NCBI GenBank assembly: GCA_020635495.1
Contig: JACJZQ010000017.1
Span: 1-64,000, forward strand
Source: Flavobacteriales bacterium
Lineage (GTDB): Bacteria > Bacteroidota > Bacteroidia > UBA10329
Direction of reading: 5' to 3'
DNA: 64,000 nt
Under the pieces are notes generated by a model, which saw nothing but the letters and a program-made list of their open reading frames with translations, ran no database searches and was not told the DNA's origin. Below are positions 8,632-18,245 of the stretch, piece after piece. The stretch's first letter is position 1. Every line of letters starts with the position of its first letter. The position numbers were made by a program, and so were the translations under genes.

Positions 8632-9785
8632 AGACTGGATATCTGAGCTAAACTCACCCCTTTATAATAGTACCCTAGAATTTGGCTGTAGGTGTAACCT
8701 GCCTCGGCCATTTTCATGGCACCTTGTTGGCACAGACCAACTCCATGGCCGTATCCGCGTCCTGTCAGGTTCACATTGCCATTGGTGATCTCAATATCAA
8801 AATAGGTTGAACGCAGTCCGAAAAGTCGTCTTATGTTGGCTGTTTCAACGGAGTCAGAGCCAGCGGTAAAGTACTTTTTCCGATCAGGTTGTTTCCAGCC
8901 AAAGTCATTGGCCAATACGCCATTGGACCATCCAAGTTGAGCGGAAAACTCTGCAAGCTCAATGGATTTCTCCCAAGTTGCACTTCGAGATGAAAGACAG
9001 AATGTATCGTTCACACTTTTCAGGTAAGAGCGTTCTTCTTTCCATACATCTTCCGAATTGGCGGTCTGTCCGCCACAATTGGAGTGAAATGCGCTCAAGA
9101 TAAGATCATTTTCTGCACTTAGCATTACCAATCCTGAAGTAGCGGCAGTAGCTTTTACTACCTCATCGGTCGGGTTCTTGCTTCCAGAATAAACTTGGCA
9201 GTGCTCGTGGTCGCAAACATCATAGCCATCCAGCGCGTGGCGTTCCAAATTTCTGATGGCATAGGTTCTGCAGATAATGCTCTGGATCTTGTAGTATTCT
9301 TCGGCTGCACCATAGCCAACCTCGGCTTGCACAACGCGGCTTACATATCTCTCAACACTTACGGCATTTACTAGACGCAAACCCTTTGTTTCGGGCAGAA
9401 TCTGCAGTGAATCGTAGTAAAGAAGATCCTGAGGTTCATTGCCAACGCGCATTTTAAATGCGGCACCGTTTCCAGAACCTATCAGAAAGCAGGAGGTCAA
9501 TGTATCGTTCAAACCATAAGCACTTTTAACCACCAACCGATCTCCGACCTGAGAAACCGAAACCGCATCATCCGTTCGGAAAGTGTAAATGGTATCAGAA
9601 AGTTCGTTGGTAAGGATGTACTTGCCTTGAGCAGGAGAAATCAAAACAGTTCTTAGGTTTTGTTTTACAAGAATGCCCACGCGTACCTGAGCAGAGACCC
9701 GTCCCACGAACGCGCTGCTTATGGAAATCATCAGAATCAAACATCCAATGAATGAATTGGAACTTCCAGATTTGAAATAGGTCAT
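8622..9785 (-). CDS. SpoIID/LytB domain protein
   Basis: A 387-residue exported protein with an N-terminal hydrophobic signal segment. The central and C-terminal part is a SpoIID/LytB domain: SVERYVSRVVQAEVGYG, then IICRTYAIRN, DVCDHEHCQVYSG and HSNCGGQTANSEDVW, ending in GRGYGHGVGLCQQGA. In sporulating bacteria SpoIID is a peptidoglycan lytic transglycosylase that cuts denuded glycan; Bacteroidota homologues do not sporulate and are thought to act in cell-wall remodelling. The glutamate of QAEVG corresponds to the catalytic acid. It stands alone, convergent with acpH. Confidence 0.85.
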   Translation of the reverse strand: MTYFKSGSSNSFIGCLILMISISSAFVGRVSAQVRVGILVKQNLRTVLISPAQGKYILTNELSDTIYTFRTDDAVSVSQVGDRLVVKSAYGLNDTLTSCFLIGSGNGAAFKMRVGNEPQDLLYYDSLQILPETKGLRLVNAVSVERYVSRVVQAEVGYGAAEEYYKIQSIICRTYAIRNLERHALDGYDVCDHEHCQVYSGSKNPTDEVVKATAATSGLVMLSAENDLILSAFHSNCGGQTANSEDVWKEERSYLKSVNDTFCLSSRSATWEKSIELAEFSAQLGWSNGVLANDFGWKQPDRKKYFTAGSDSVETANIRRLFGLRSTYFDIEITNGNVNLTGRGYGHGVGLCQQGAMKMAEAGYTYSQILGYYYKGVSLAQISSLQP

Positions 9786-9890
9786 TTTCGTGTACAGATG
9801 GTTACGCTTCTTGTCAATGGTTCCTTAAAAACCGATATTTTTGGTCGCTTTAAAAGTGTTCCGAATGTAACCCGAAAAGCGGGTAATCCT

Positions 9891-12800
9891 ATGGGTCTGA
9901 AATTGCGTTTTTTCCTTTACTCCTTGTTGATTCTTAGCAGCCTTACTTCCATGGGGCAGGTCAGTTTCGAAAACGAGCAAGAACTGGAAAAGGCGGCCAA
10001 TGAGTTTTTCGAGTCTAGGCAATACGACAAGGCAAAGCCTCTTTTTTCGCAGTTGTTGAGCTTGAATGCATTGGATCCGGATTACAATTACCGATTCGGA
10101 GTTTGCATCCTGTACACCGAATCTGACCCTTTAAAGCCACTTCCATACATTGAAGGTGGCGCCAATTCTGAAGGGGTAAACAAAGAAGCCTACTACTTTC
10201 TTGGTAAAGCGTATCAGTTCAATTACCGTTTTGATGACGCCATCAATTACTTCGAAAAGGCCAAAAAATCCGGTTTCAGTGCATCGGGTATCGACATTGA
10301 TAAGAGCATTGAAGAATGCCGAAATGGAAAGCTTTATGTTGGAAACCTCGATTTTCAGCCTGCGCAGGATAAGGAGGTCATCGAATCGGAATTCTATCGT
10401 CCATACGATTTCAGAAAACTGAAGGGTAAGGTTATTCCAATGCCACCAAGTTTCAAAACGAAGTATGACGAGAAGAATCTGACGGGAACGGTCGTTTACA
10501 CCCCAACCAATAGTCAAACGCTGTTCTTTGCCAGTTACGGAGAAGATGGCGCCAACGGTAAAGACCTTTACAAGGTCAATAGATTGCCTAATGGCGAGTG
10601 GGCCATGCCACAACGATTACCAGATGTCATCAACTCTAAGTATGATGAAGATTTTGCCGTTTTCGATGAGGAAGAATTGACGCTCTTTTTTGCTTCAAAA
10701 GGCCGTTATTCCATGGGAGGGTATGATGTCTTCAAAAGTCAATATTCCCCGGATGATGACTCTTGGAGCCAACCGATCAATCTGCGTTATCCGATCAATT
10801 CTCCGTATGATGATTTTCTCTACGTCAGCGATCCCGATGGTAAAATAGCCTTCTTTACATCTGGCCGCGAGTCTGAAATGGGCAAACTAAGGGTCTTCAA
10901 GACCTTGCTTTACGACCCTTCGCAAGTCGAACTATCGATAGTTGAAGGCACCTACGAAGACCGCACGGACAGCGTATTCAACTATATGCTTGCAACAGTG
11001 CTTGACCCAAAGACCAATGAAGTTGTTGGTAAGTACAGAAGCAATAAGGAAACAGGTAAGTATGTTCTGCTGCTTCCGCCTCAGAACGATTATAAGCTGG
11101 ATGTTGGTCCGAATGAGGCATCAGGTTTTCAGTTCGATCTGGATGTACCAGAGCATGAGGTTACTAAGCCGTTGCAGCAATCGATTGTTTATGATGCCAA
11201 TAGTGTTGATGGCACAGTTACACTGACCAATTATTTCAGTGCTACAGGAGACCAGGATTCTGTTGCCCTTGCAGCTAATCGACCTAAAGCAGAGGTGGAT
11301 CAGGCCATGGTTGCAATGCCAGATCGTGAGCAGATACTGGCTGCAAAAGCAAATGCTGAGAAGCAAGCTGCAAAAGAAAAGGAAGGCCGTTTGGCTGAAT
11401 TGGCAGCCAAAGAAGAAGCAAAGCTGTTGGCAGAATTGGCAAGGACCGACAGCATTAGAGCGGTTAAACGGGCCGCCTTGGAAGCAGAGGCGCTCAAACT
11501 CAAGGCTGAGGCCGCAAAGCGTGATAGCATTGCCAAAGCTGAACTAGCGTTAAAGGAAAAACTTGAAAGAGAAAAGGCTATAGTAGACAGCTTGGCACTG
11601 GTTGAGCAAAAGCTTGCAGCGGAAAGAGAAAAGTTGGAAGCAGATAGTTTGGCTAAAGTGGCAGAAGCTCAGATGCTGGCTGAGAAGCAGAAGGCTGAAG
11701 AGGAAAGTCTGGCTATCATCTCGAATGCAAGCGACAAAGAAGCTGAGTTAGCTAGACAAAGAGCGGTGAATGATAGCATAGCCGCTGTAGAACGTGCTGC
11801 ATTGGAAGCCCAATTCTTGGCAGAACGGAAGAAGGCTGAAGAGGATAGTTTGGCTATCATCGCGCTAGCAAAAGAGGCTGAATTGACTCGACAAAGAGCG
11901 GTGAACGATAGCATTTCCGCTGTAGAACGCGCTGCATTGGAAGCCCAATTCTTGGCAGAAAAGAAGAAGGCTGAAGAAGACAGTCTGGCTATCATCGCGC
12001 TAGCAAAAGAGGCTGAGTTAGCTCGGCAAAGAGCCGTGAATGATAGCATTGCTGCGGTAGAGCGTGCGGCATTTGAAGCTCAGCTACTGGCGGAAAAGGA
12101 AAAGGCAAAGCAAGATTCCGCGTCTGCTGCGACATTGGCGCAGGAGTCGGCAGTTGAAGCCACCTTCGATGACCTTCTCAAAGAAATGCAGGAGAAGGAA
12201 GCTGAGATTCTAGCAAGCCAGGAAAAGGAAAGTTCTGCTGAAGAAGTTGCTGAAGTTGAAGAAGTCAATGCGCCCGTAGCAAACGAGGTAGTTGCCGAAA
12301 CGGATACCGCAGAAACCGAAAAGCTGATCTCTGAAGCCGATCTGTTCCTTCAGACTTTAGCAGACATTGAAGCCCAGAAACAGGCACAGGCGGAAGAGGT
12401 TGAGAAGGAAAATGCCCGTTTGGCTCAAGAACGTGCTGCAAAGCAAGAATCGCAGAAAACTGATATCGGTTCTTTGGCATCTGCAGATTCAGTTAAAGTC
12501 AATGAGACCGAAGTGGCTGCCATGGATTCTACATTGGTCCAAGCGGTTACGGAATCGGAAAAAGCTGAAATGCAACCAGCTGCATTGAAATCTGATGCTG
12601 ACCCTGAAGAGTACTTGGCAGCGCTTGCCGAAATGGAGGCTGAAATGGCAAAAGCAGATGCTGAAAACAAGAAGACGTATGAGTTGGTAGAGTTGGATCC
12701 AATTCAGACGGACTCTAAAGAATCGTCCGATCCGAAACTTCAACAAATGCTGGATGCGGATAGAAAAGCACTTGAAGAACACAAGCGCATAGCGGCCGAA

Positions 12801-14282
12801 AAAGAGAAGGTCTTACAAGAGCAGTTGGCCCGAGATAAGGAAGTACTTGCAGTGGTAGTTGAAGAATCTGAAAAAGATGAATTGGCCGCCATCGAGGCCG
12901 AAATGTTGCAAGACCTCGAACATAAGAAGCAAGGTTCAAAGTTTGATCTGGGTTCTGAAAAGATTGCTACAGATTCTGTTTCAAGTCCAATGGAAGCTGA
13001 AAGTAAGGAAGCAGTTGCTCAGGTGGAGGTGATTTCAGAAGAAGTAGCTGAAACTGAGACGGATGAAGCACTCATTGCCGAAGCAGATGAAGTGGTGTCT
13101 GAACTGTCGGGAGCAGTTGAACCTGAGCAGAAACCTGAAGAAATCACTCCCGAAATGGAAAAGGAAGTTGCTTCAGAAAGCATAGAAGAAACGCAGCCAA
13201 AAATAGCTGAAACTACTACGGAGGAGATTGTAGAATCGGAGATCTTGGAAGATGTAGAAGCAGATCTGATAGCTGAAGCAGATGAAGTGGTGTCTGAACT
13301 GTCGGAAGCTGTTGAACCTGAGAAGAAACTTGAAGAAGCTGCTCCCGAAATGGAAAAGGAAGTTGATTCAGAAAGCATGGAAGAAACGCAGCCAGAAATA
13401 GCTGAAACTACAACGGAGGAGGCTGTAGAATCGGAGGTTGGCAAAAAAGGAGAAGCAGATCTGATAGCTGAAGCGGATGAGGTAATAAGTGAGGTCATTT
13501 CAGAAGAAGAATCGAAACCAGAAGCTGAAGAATTGATTGAAGAGGCAACGGAGAAAGCAGAGGATACAGAAGAAGTAACTCAAGCGGAAACTGAGCAGGT
13601 TGTTGAGGAAGTTGAGTTGGCTGAAGCAGAAACAACGTTGCCTGAGACAACGGAACAACCTAAGACCTCAGAACCAGTGGTCAATGAATTGATGGTCAGT
13701 GAATCAGGTCAGCGAATACCCTTCCTTCAGCCAGCAAAGCGCGATTATTCTTATAGACCAAAGCCGGATTTTAATAGCATCGAAAATGTGAGTATGCGAA
13801 GAATGGTTCAGCGTATGCGAGCGGAGGATATTGGCCGTTTGGCTGTTCTTAAGAACATGAAAAACCAGTGGATCGAGGAAGGTAAAACTCAGGAGTCGTT
13901 GCAGGAGATCAAAGAAAACCGAAGGAACCAAGATGTACTGACAAACCTTGTTGAACCTGTGGGAAGAGAAGAAAAGATTCGCGAGCCGTTTGACCAGAAT
14001 GACCTTAGAACCCGAGAGGGCGTTTACTACCAGCTTGGCTTCAAATTGGCCACGCCTAACGTTTCTGAAACCATACAGGAGGCAATGAGCCCAGAGCAGG
14101 CAATGACGTTTGCCATGCCAGAGTTCAAAATAACCAGTGATCATTTCTCGAACTTGGCGGATGCTAGAGCTGAAATGCGATACTACCGTCAGCGTGGTTT
14201 TGACAATGTTGAGGTTATTGCGTATTTGAATGGCGATAAAATCATGTTGTCTGACGCGGAGAATATCCCGTTTATCGATTAA
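9891..14282 (+). CDS. giant TPR / PD40 / coiled-coil envelope protein with internal repeats
   Basis: A 1463-residue exported protein. The ATG at 9891 is preferred because it begins a signal peptide (MGLKLRFFLYSLLILSS); the longer reading to 9798 adds 31 residues. After the signal come two or three TPR-like helices, a WD40-like PD40 beta-propeller (SKGRYSMGGYDVFKS is a typical blade), a small carboxypeptidase-regulatory-like domain, then about 850 residues of Ala/Glu/Lys-rich coiled coil with the DSIA/DSLA pattern often seen in Bacteroidota OmpA-type proteins. It includes three 135-bp and three 195-bp DNA repeats. The last 60 residues (LADARAEMRYYRQRGFDNVEV) resemble a SPOR domain. No OmpA domain is present. 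It is related to the two TPR proteins at 61.7-64 kb and may span the periplasm, but its role is unknown. Confidence 0.8.
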   Translation: MGLKLRFFLYSLLILSSLTSMGQVSFENEQELEKAANEFFESRQYDKAKPLFSQLLSLNALDPDYNYRFGVCILYTESDPLKPLPYIEGGANSEGVNKEAYYFLGKAYQFNYRFDDAINYFEKAKKSGFSASGIDIDKSIEECRNGKLYVGNLDFQPAQDKEVIESEFYRPYDFRKLKGKVIPMPPSFKTKYDEKNLTGTVVYTPTNSQTLFFASYGEDGANGKDLYKVNRLPNGEWAMPQRLPDVINSKYDEDFAVFDEEELTLFFASKGRYSMGGYDVFKSQYSPDDDSWSQPINLRYPINSPYDDFLYVSDPDGKIAFFTSGRESEMGKLRVFKTLLYDPSQVELSIVEGTYEDRTDSVFNYMLATVLDPKTNEVVGKYRSNKETGKYVLLLPPQNDYKLDVGPNEASGFQFDLDVPEHEVTKPLQQSIVYDANSVDGTVTLTNYFSATGDQDSVALAANRPKAEVDQAMVAMPDREQILAAKANAEKQAAKEKEGRLAELAAKEEAKLLAELARTDSIRAVKRAALEAEALKLKAEAAKRDSIAKAELALKEKLEREKAIVDSLALVEQKLAAEREKLEADSLAKVAEAQMLAEKQKAEEESLAIISNASDKEAELARQRAVNDSIAAVERAALEAQFLAERKKAEEDSLAIIALAKEAELTRQRAVNDSISAVERAALEAQFLAEKKKAEEDSLAIIALAKEAELARQRAVNDSIAAVERAAFEAQLLAEKEKAKQDSASAATLAQESAVEATFDDLLKEMQEKEAEILASQEKESSAEEVAEVEEVNAPVANEVVAETDTAETEKLISEADLFLQTLADIEAQKQAQAEEVEKENARLAQERAAKQESQKTDIGSLASADSVKVNETEVAAMDSTLVQAVTESEKAEMQPAALKSDADPEEYLAALAEMEAEMAKADAENKKTYELVELDPIQTDSKESSDPKLQQMLDADRKALEEHKRIAAEKEKVLQEQLARDKEVLAVVVEESEKDELAAIEAEMLQDLEHKKQGSKFDLGSEKIATDSVSSPMEAESKEAVAQVEVISEEVAETETDEALIAEADEVVSELSGAVEPEQKPEEITPEMEKEVASESIEETQPKIAETTTEEIVESEILEDVEADLIAEADEVVSELSEAVEPEKKLEEAAPEMEKEVDSESMEETQPEIAETTTEEAVESEVGKKGEADLIAEADEVISEVISEEESKPEAEELIEEATEKAEDTEEVTQAETEQVVEEVELAEAETTLPETTEQPKTSEPVVNELMVSESGQRIPFLQPAKRDYSYRPKPDFNSIENVSMRRMVQRMRAEDIGRLAVLKNMKNQWIEEGKTQESLQEIKENRRNQDVLTNLVEPVGREEKIREPFDQNDLRTREGVYYQLGFKLATPNVSETIQEAMSPEQAMTFAMPEFKITSDHFSNLADARAEMRYYRQRGFDNVEVIAYLNGDKIMLSDAENIPFID
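11742..12146 (+). repeat. three 135-bp in-frame tandem repeats
   Basis: Units begin at 11742, 11877 and 12012, exactly 135 bases (45 codons) apart. The translated unit starts AELARQRAVNDSIAAVERA and ends DSLAIIALAKE; the third copy is the most diverged. The high nucleotide identity between the first two suggests recent duplication or gene conversion. Confidence 0.85.
13071..13655 (+). repeat. three 195-bp in-frame tandem repeats
   Basis: Units begin at 13071, 13266 and 13461, exactly 195 bases (65 codons) apart. Each starts LIAEADEVVSEL and the first two continue with PEMEKEV and IAETTTEE blocks; the third diverges after about 15 codons. The segment is very acidic, with Glu the dominant residue. 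Confidence 0.82.
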
Positions 14283-14335
14283 AATAGTCCGCTGATAAGT
14301 TTAATTTCTATCTTCATCGGTGATTTTTGAAACCT

Positions 14336-14647
14336 ATGAGCCTAGACCCACATTTCAACCTAGACCTTGACGTAGATTTCCAGGAAGAACTGGCAACGCT
14401 GGTGCAGGCACCAAAGTGCTTGGTCATTCATAATGATGATTACAATACATTCGATTTTGTCATCGAAACACTGATTGAGGTTTGTGGTCATGAACCATTG
14501 CAAGCAGAGCAGTGCACTTTCATTATACACTACAGTGGAAAGTGTGGTGTAAAAACCGACATGTTCAATAAACTACAACCTATCTGGGCCAAGATCATCA
14601 ACCTAGGACTTACGGCTACTATTGAAGACGTGCCAAAACCCGCCTGA
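14336..14647 (+). CDS. clpS: ATP-dependent Clp protease adaptor ClpS
   Basis: A 103-residue cytoplasmic adaptor that delivers N-degron substrates to ClpAP/ClpCP. The core LVIHNDDYNTFDFVIETL carries the NDD motif that binds the N-terminal residue of substrates, and the later CTFIIHYSGKCGVKTD corresponds to the His and hydrophobic residues of the pocket. The ATG at 14336 is chosen; an in-frame TTG nine bases upstream would be unusual. The stop TGA overlaps the next gene's ATG by one base (TGATG), coupling it to the NfeD-like gene, an association also seen elsewhere in Bacteroidota. Confidence 0.88.
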   Translation: MSLDPHFNLDLDVDFQEELATLVQAPKCLVIHNDDYNTFDFVIETLIEVCGHEPLQAEQCTFIIHYSGKCGVKTDMFNKLQPIWAKIINLGLTATIEDVPKPA

Positions 14648-15108
14648 TGCTAGGAGTTGTTGTTGGTCTGCTGATTCTCGGAATTCTCCTTCTTCTTCTT
14701 GAAATTATTTTTGTTCCCGGAACCACCATTGTGGGTATTGGTGGACTGATTGTTCTTGCCATTGGCATTTATCTGGCGTATGTTTCTGTCAGTACCATGG
14801 CCGGGCATATTTCTTTAGCGTCTAGCGTAGCAGTAGTGTTTCTTGCCTTAATAGTTCTTCTGAAAGGTGAAACTTGGAAACGGGTTGCCCTGGACAACAA
14901 GCTAGAAGGAAAAGGAGTGGAATCTGTAGAAGGATTGTTAAAAGTTGGTGATACTGGGAAAACTATCAGTAGATTGAACCCTATTGGAAAGGCGGTGTTC
15001 GAAGAGAAGATAGTGGAAGTGGCTACGTCTGGCGATTTTGTGTCGGAGAATGTTGAAGTAGAGATCACCAAGATTGAAGGAAATAAGATCAGAGTTAAAA
15101 CAGTATAA
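14647..15108 (+). CDS. NfeD-like membrane protein
   Basis: A 153-residue NfeD-family protein: three hydrophobic segments in the first 80 residues followed by a soluble C-terminal OB-fold-like domain (GLLKVGDTGKTISRLNPIG, then VEVEITKIEGNKIRV). NfeD proteins partner with flotillin/stomatin-like proteins in the membrane. Here the flotillin-like floA starts ten bases downstream, which is the standard arrangement and supports the assignment. The gene lacks the N-terminal serine protease (ClpP-like) domain of long NfeD proteins. Confidence 0.85.
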   Translation: MLGVVVGLLILGILLLLLEIIFVPGTTIVGIGGLIVLAIGIYLAYVSVSTMAGHISLASSVAVVFLALIVLLKGETWKRVALDNKLEGKGVESVEGLLKVGDTGKTISRLNPIGKAVFEEKIVEVATSGDFVSENVEVEITKIEGNKIRVKTV

Positions 15109-15118
15109 ATAAGCAACT

Positions 15119-16111
15119 ATGGCACTACCCATTTTAATAGCATTAGTGGTTTTTTCAGTCGTACTCCTATGGCTGTTCTTTTATTACGTACCCATTGGGC
15201 TGTGGATAACGGCAATCTTCTCTGGCGTTCCTATTGGCATCGGGGCCCTTATCGGAATGCGATTCAGAAAGGTTCCGCCAACGGTTATTGTAAACGCGAT
15301 GATCAACGCTACCAAGGCAGGACTGACCATTGACCGTAATGCGCTTGAGGCGCACTATTTGGCAGGTGGTAACGTGCAGAATGTCATCAATGCATTGATC
15401 TCTGCGGATAAGGCAAACATTCCGTTGGATTTTAACATGGCCACGGCCATCGATCTTGCGGGTAGAGATGTATTGCTAGCTGTTCAGATGTCGGTAAATC
15501 CGAAAGTAATTGATACTCCTCCGGTAACTGCGGTTGCAAAAGATGGTATTCAGCTTATCGCCAAAGCGCGAGTTACGGTTAGAGCCAACATCAAACAGTT
15601 GGTTGGTGGAGCAGGGGAGGACACAGTTCTTGCCCGTGTTGGTGAAGGTGTTGTATCGTCAATCGGTTCGGCTGAGAGCCACAAACAAGTACTCGAAAAC
15701 CCGGATTCTATTTCAAAGGTAGTGCTATCAAGAGGTTTGGATTCTGGAACCGCGTTCGAAATCCTTTCCATTGATATTGCCGATGTGGACATAGGCAAGA
15801 ACATCGGTGCTGAGCTTCAGATGGATCAGGCCGAGGCAGATAAGAACATCGCGCAAGCAAAGGCTGAGGAAAGAAGAGCCATGGCAGTTGCTTTAGAGCA
15901 GGAAATGAAAGCCAAGGCGCAAGAGGCCAGAGCCAAAGTTATTGAGGCGGAGGTGCAGATTCCGCAGGCCATGGCAGAGGCGTTCCGTAGCGGAAACCTC
16001 GGAATTATGGACTATTACAAGTTCGATAACATTAAGGCAGATACGGAGATGAGAAGCTCTATTGCCAAGTCGGGTTCAAGCAAAGGTGGATCTGACAAGT
16101 TGAAGAAGTAA
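15119..16111 (+). CDS. floA: flotillin-like protein FloA
   Basis: A 330-residue flotillin-like (UPF0365) protein. Residues 1-50 contain two hydrophobic segments that anchor it in the membrane, followed by an SPFH/band-7-like domain (RKVPPTVIVNAMINATKAGL, then IAKARVTVRANIKQLVGGAGE and GTAFEILSIDIADVDIG) and a C-terminal Ala/Glu-rich helical region (AQAKAEERRAMAVALEQEMK). FloA scaffolds functional membrane microdomains. Length and order match the family closely. It is the third gene of the clpS-nfeD-floA operon, ended by a strong terminator. Confidence 0.92.
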   Translation: MALPILIALVVFSVVLLWLFFYYVPIGLWITAIFSGVPIGIGALIGMRFRKVPPTVIVNAMINATKAGLTIDRNALEAHYLAGGNVQNVINALISADKANIPLDFNMATAIDLAGRDVLLAVQMSVNPKVIDTPPVTAVAKDGIQLIAKARVTVRANIKQLVGGAGEDTVLARVGEGVVSSIGSAESHKQVLENPDSISKVVLSRGLDSGTAFEILSIDIADVDIGKNIGAELQMDQAEADKNIAQAKAEERRAMAVALEQEMKAKAQEARAKVIEAEVQIPQAMAEAFRSGNLGIMDYYKFDNIKADTEMRSSIAKSGSSKGGSDKLKK

Positions 16112-16133
16112 ACTTCAACTGAATAGAAACAAG

Positions 16134-16166
16134 AAAGGCGCGGTGTAAACCGCGCCTTTTTCTTTT
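16134..16166 (+). terminator. rho-independent terminator of clpS-nfeD-floA
   Basis: GGCGCGGT and ACCGCGCC form a perfect stem around a GTAA loop, followed by TTTTTCTTTT. It lies 22 bases after the floA stop. Confidence 0.9.
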
Positions 16167-16181
16167 AGCTGAACCTGAATA

Positions 16182-16679
16182 TTACTTGATGTGAACGCCA
16201 GTTGCTTCGAATACCAAAGCCAATTCAGGCTCGGTAATGGCATCGATCTCTTCTTGAGAAGCCTTGGCATCCTCAGCCAAATGCTTCAGGTAATCTACGC
16301 TTAGCGTATCATACATGGCAATTCCCTTCATGGTCATGGTGCTGCCTGCAGCGTCCAACGGAACGAAGAAGCCGTAATCCTTGAACGTAACACGCATTGC
16401 CTCGCCATTACCCATGTCAACCTTCATCCAACAGCCTTTTTTCTGGCAGCATTCCTGAATTGTTCCTTCAACAATGAATTCGTTGTTCGAAGAATCATTC
16501 ATCAGCGCAGCCATTTCAACCCCAGAAATGGCTTCTGTGATCTCAAATTCTTCACCGAACCAACCTGTTTTGGTTGCAGTAGAGTCGGTAGCTTCAGATG
16601 TTCCTTCAGTGTTTTCGTGGTTGTGAGAACCACAGGCCGCGAGAAACGAAACGGCCACGATCATTAATAGATATCTCAT
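16182..16679 (-). CDS. DUF4920 lipoprotein
   Basis: A 165-residue lipoprotein. The ATG at 16679 gives a signal peptide with lipobox FLAAC; a longer reading up to 16889 has no signal and crosses the divergent promoter region. The body contains the DUF4920 signature EGTIQECCQKKGCWMKV followed by MRVTFKDYGFFVP. The Cys-Cys-x3-Cys cluster and the preceding His-rich N terminus (GSHNHEN) suggest metal binding, which is inference. DUF4920 proteins resemble OB-fold domains. It is divergent from nhaC. Confidence 0.82.
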   Translation of the reverse strand: MRYLLMIVAVSFLAACGSHNHENTEGTSEATDSTATKTGWFGEEFEITEAISGVEMAALMNDSSNNEFIVEGTIQECCQKKGCWMKVDMGNGEAMRVTFKDYGFFVPLDAAGSTMTMKGIAMYDTLSVDYLKHLAEDAKASQEEIDAITEPELALVFEATGVHIK

Positions 16680-16702
16680 TTTGATTAATTGAATTAGCGC
16701 GG

Positions 16703-16710
16703 CAAAAGTA
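16703..16710 (-). promoter_or_regulatory. -7 promoter box of the DUF4920 gene
   Basis: TACTTTTG on the minus strand matches TAnnTTTG and ends 23 bases before the ATG at 16679. Confidence 0.5.
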
Positions 16711-16769
16711 GAATTATCAGTCAGAACGATAAATGACAAACGCCACACAACTTTCATATCTTGCCGAAC

Positions 16770-18245
16770 ATGAACACAGCTAAACAACCTTCTATTATTC
16801 AAGCTTTTATCCCTCTGTTTTTCTTGGTCGGACTCTTGGCTTTGAATGTGGCATTCTATGGCGATAATTCGTTGGGAGGTGCCAACCAAATGGCCTTGCT
16901 GCTTTCTGCCGGTGTTGCTACAATAGTTGCACTTTACAACGGAGAAAAATGGGAGAAACTGTTTGATGGGATTGTTGCCAGTATTGGAAGTGCCTTGCCA
17001 GCCTTGATCATACTTCTGATGATAGGCGCTTTGGCCGGAACATGGTTGATAAGCGGTGTGGTGCCCGCCATGATCTACTATGGATTGGAAATCCTTACTC
17101 CCAAAATTTTCCTTTTCGCCACCTGCATTGTCTGTGCCATAGTGTCTCTTGCCACGGGTAGTTCATGGACAACCGTGGCTACGGTTGGAGTTGCTTTAAT
17201 GGGTATTGGAAGAATTCTTGGCTTCAGCGATGGAATGATTGCGGGAGCCATTATTTCAGGCGCCTATTTCGGAGATAAGATGTCGCCTCTTTCAGACACC
17301 ACCAATCTTGCTCCTGCCATGGCTGGTACAGATCTTATAACTCACATCAAACACATGATGTGGACCACGGTTCCTTCCATTACGATTGCCGCGCTTCTAT
17401 TCTTGATTCTTGGTTTTACAAGCAGTTCTGGAGCCAATATTGAAGGTGTTGAGGCACTTCAAACCGCCATTTCTTCTAAGTTCGATGTGAGTCTTTGGTT
17501 GTTTCTGGTTCCGTTGGCGGTAATTGCTTTGATCGTCAAGAAGGTTCCAGCGGTTCCGGCATTGCTGATAGGGGCTTTGCTAGGAGCACTGTTCGCAGTG
17601 CTATTTCAGCCAAATGTTATTGAGAGTTTGGCCGTTGAAGGTGCTGGATTTTGGAAGGCGGCTTATATGGTTTCCATAGATGCCATGACAACGGATGTGG
17701 CCATTACTTCTGGTAATGCAGTGGCAGACGAACTCCTTACTTCAGGTGGTATGAACGGTATGCTTGGAACCATCTGGCTCATAATCTGTGCCATGATCTT
17801 TGGTGGCGTAATGGAAGCCAGTGGCATGTTGGAAAGATTGGCGCAGTCTATTCTTAAACTGGCACAATCAACCGGCTCATTGATTGCCTCCACGGCTGGA
17901 ACTTGTATCGTGTTCAACACAACAGCTTCCGACCAATATTTGGCTATTGTGGTACCAGGTAGAATGTTTGCGAAGGAATATGAAAAGCGAGGATTGGCAC
18001 CGGAAAATCTCAGTAGAGCTTTGGAAGACAGTGGAACCGTTACATCGGCACTTGTTCCTTGGAACACCTGTGGAGCCTACCATGCCGGTGTCCTCGGAGT
18101 GGCAACAGGAACTTACTTGCCGTTCGCTTTCTTCAATATTATCAGCCCACTGATGACAGTTCTGTACGGCTACATGGGCTGGAAGATCAACGCTCTTAAA
18201 AAACTTAATTCATCGGAACGGTCACTTTCAATGAAAAGTAAGTGA
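16770..18245 (+). CDS. nhaC: NhaC-type Na+/H+ antiporter
   Basis: A 491-residue polytopic membrane protein with about 11-12 hydrophobic segments of the NhaC family in the ion transporter superfamily. Conserved blocks are ATGSSWTTVATVGVALMGIG, SGAYFGDKMSPLSDTTNLAP and the C-terminal EDSGTVTSALVPWNTCGAY. It exchanges external protons for internal sodium, which fits a marine lifestyle. The ATG at 16770 follows an in-frame TTG at 16761 that I regard as upstream sequence. The gene's 3' end overlaps the convergent SiaB-like gene by 41 bases. Confidence 0.9.
   Translation: MNTAKQPSIIQAFIPLFFLVGLLALNVAFYGDNSLGGANQMALLLSAGVATIVALYNGEKWEKLFDGIVASIGSALPALIILLMIGALAGTWLISGVVPAMIYYGLEILTPKIFLFATCIVCAIVSLATGSSWTTVATVGVALMGIGRILGFSDGMIAGAIISGAYFGDKMSPLSDTTNLAPAMAGTDLITHIKHMMWTTVPSITIAALLFLILGFTSSSGANIEGVEALQTAISSKFDVSLWLFLVPLAVIALIVKKVPAVPALLIGALLGALFAVLFQPNVIESLAVEGAGFWKAAYMVSIDAMTTDVAITSGNAVADELLTSGGMNGMLGTIWLIICAMIFGGVMEASGMLERLAQSILKLAQSTGSLIASTAGTCIVFNTTASDQYLAIVVPGRMFAKEYEKRGLAPENLSRALEDSGTVTSALVPWNTCGAYHAGVLGVATGTYLPFAFFNIISPLMTVLYGYMGWKINALKKLNSSERSLSMKSK

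Noticed and set aside
9798..9890. Earlier start for the giant TPR/PD40 protein
   Set aside because: The ATG at 9891 directly begins a standard signal peptide; the extension has none and sits where a promoter is expected.
11669..12049. Minus-strand frame of 126 codons
   Set aside because: It is the complement of the 135-bp coiled-coil repeats and consists of Ser/Ala low complexity.
13019..13498. Minus-strand Ser-rich frame of 159 codons
   Set aside because: It is the complement of the Glu-rich 195-bp repeats; no signal peptide or domain supports it.
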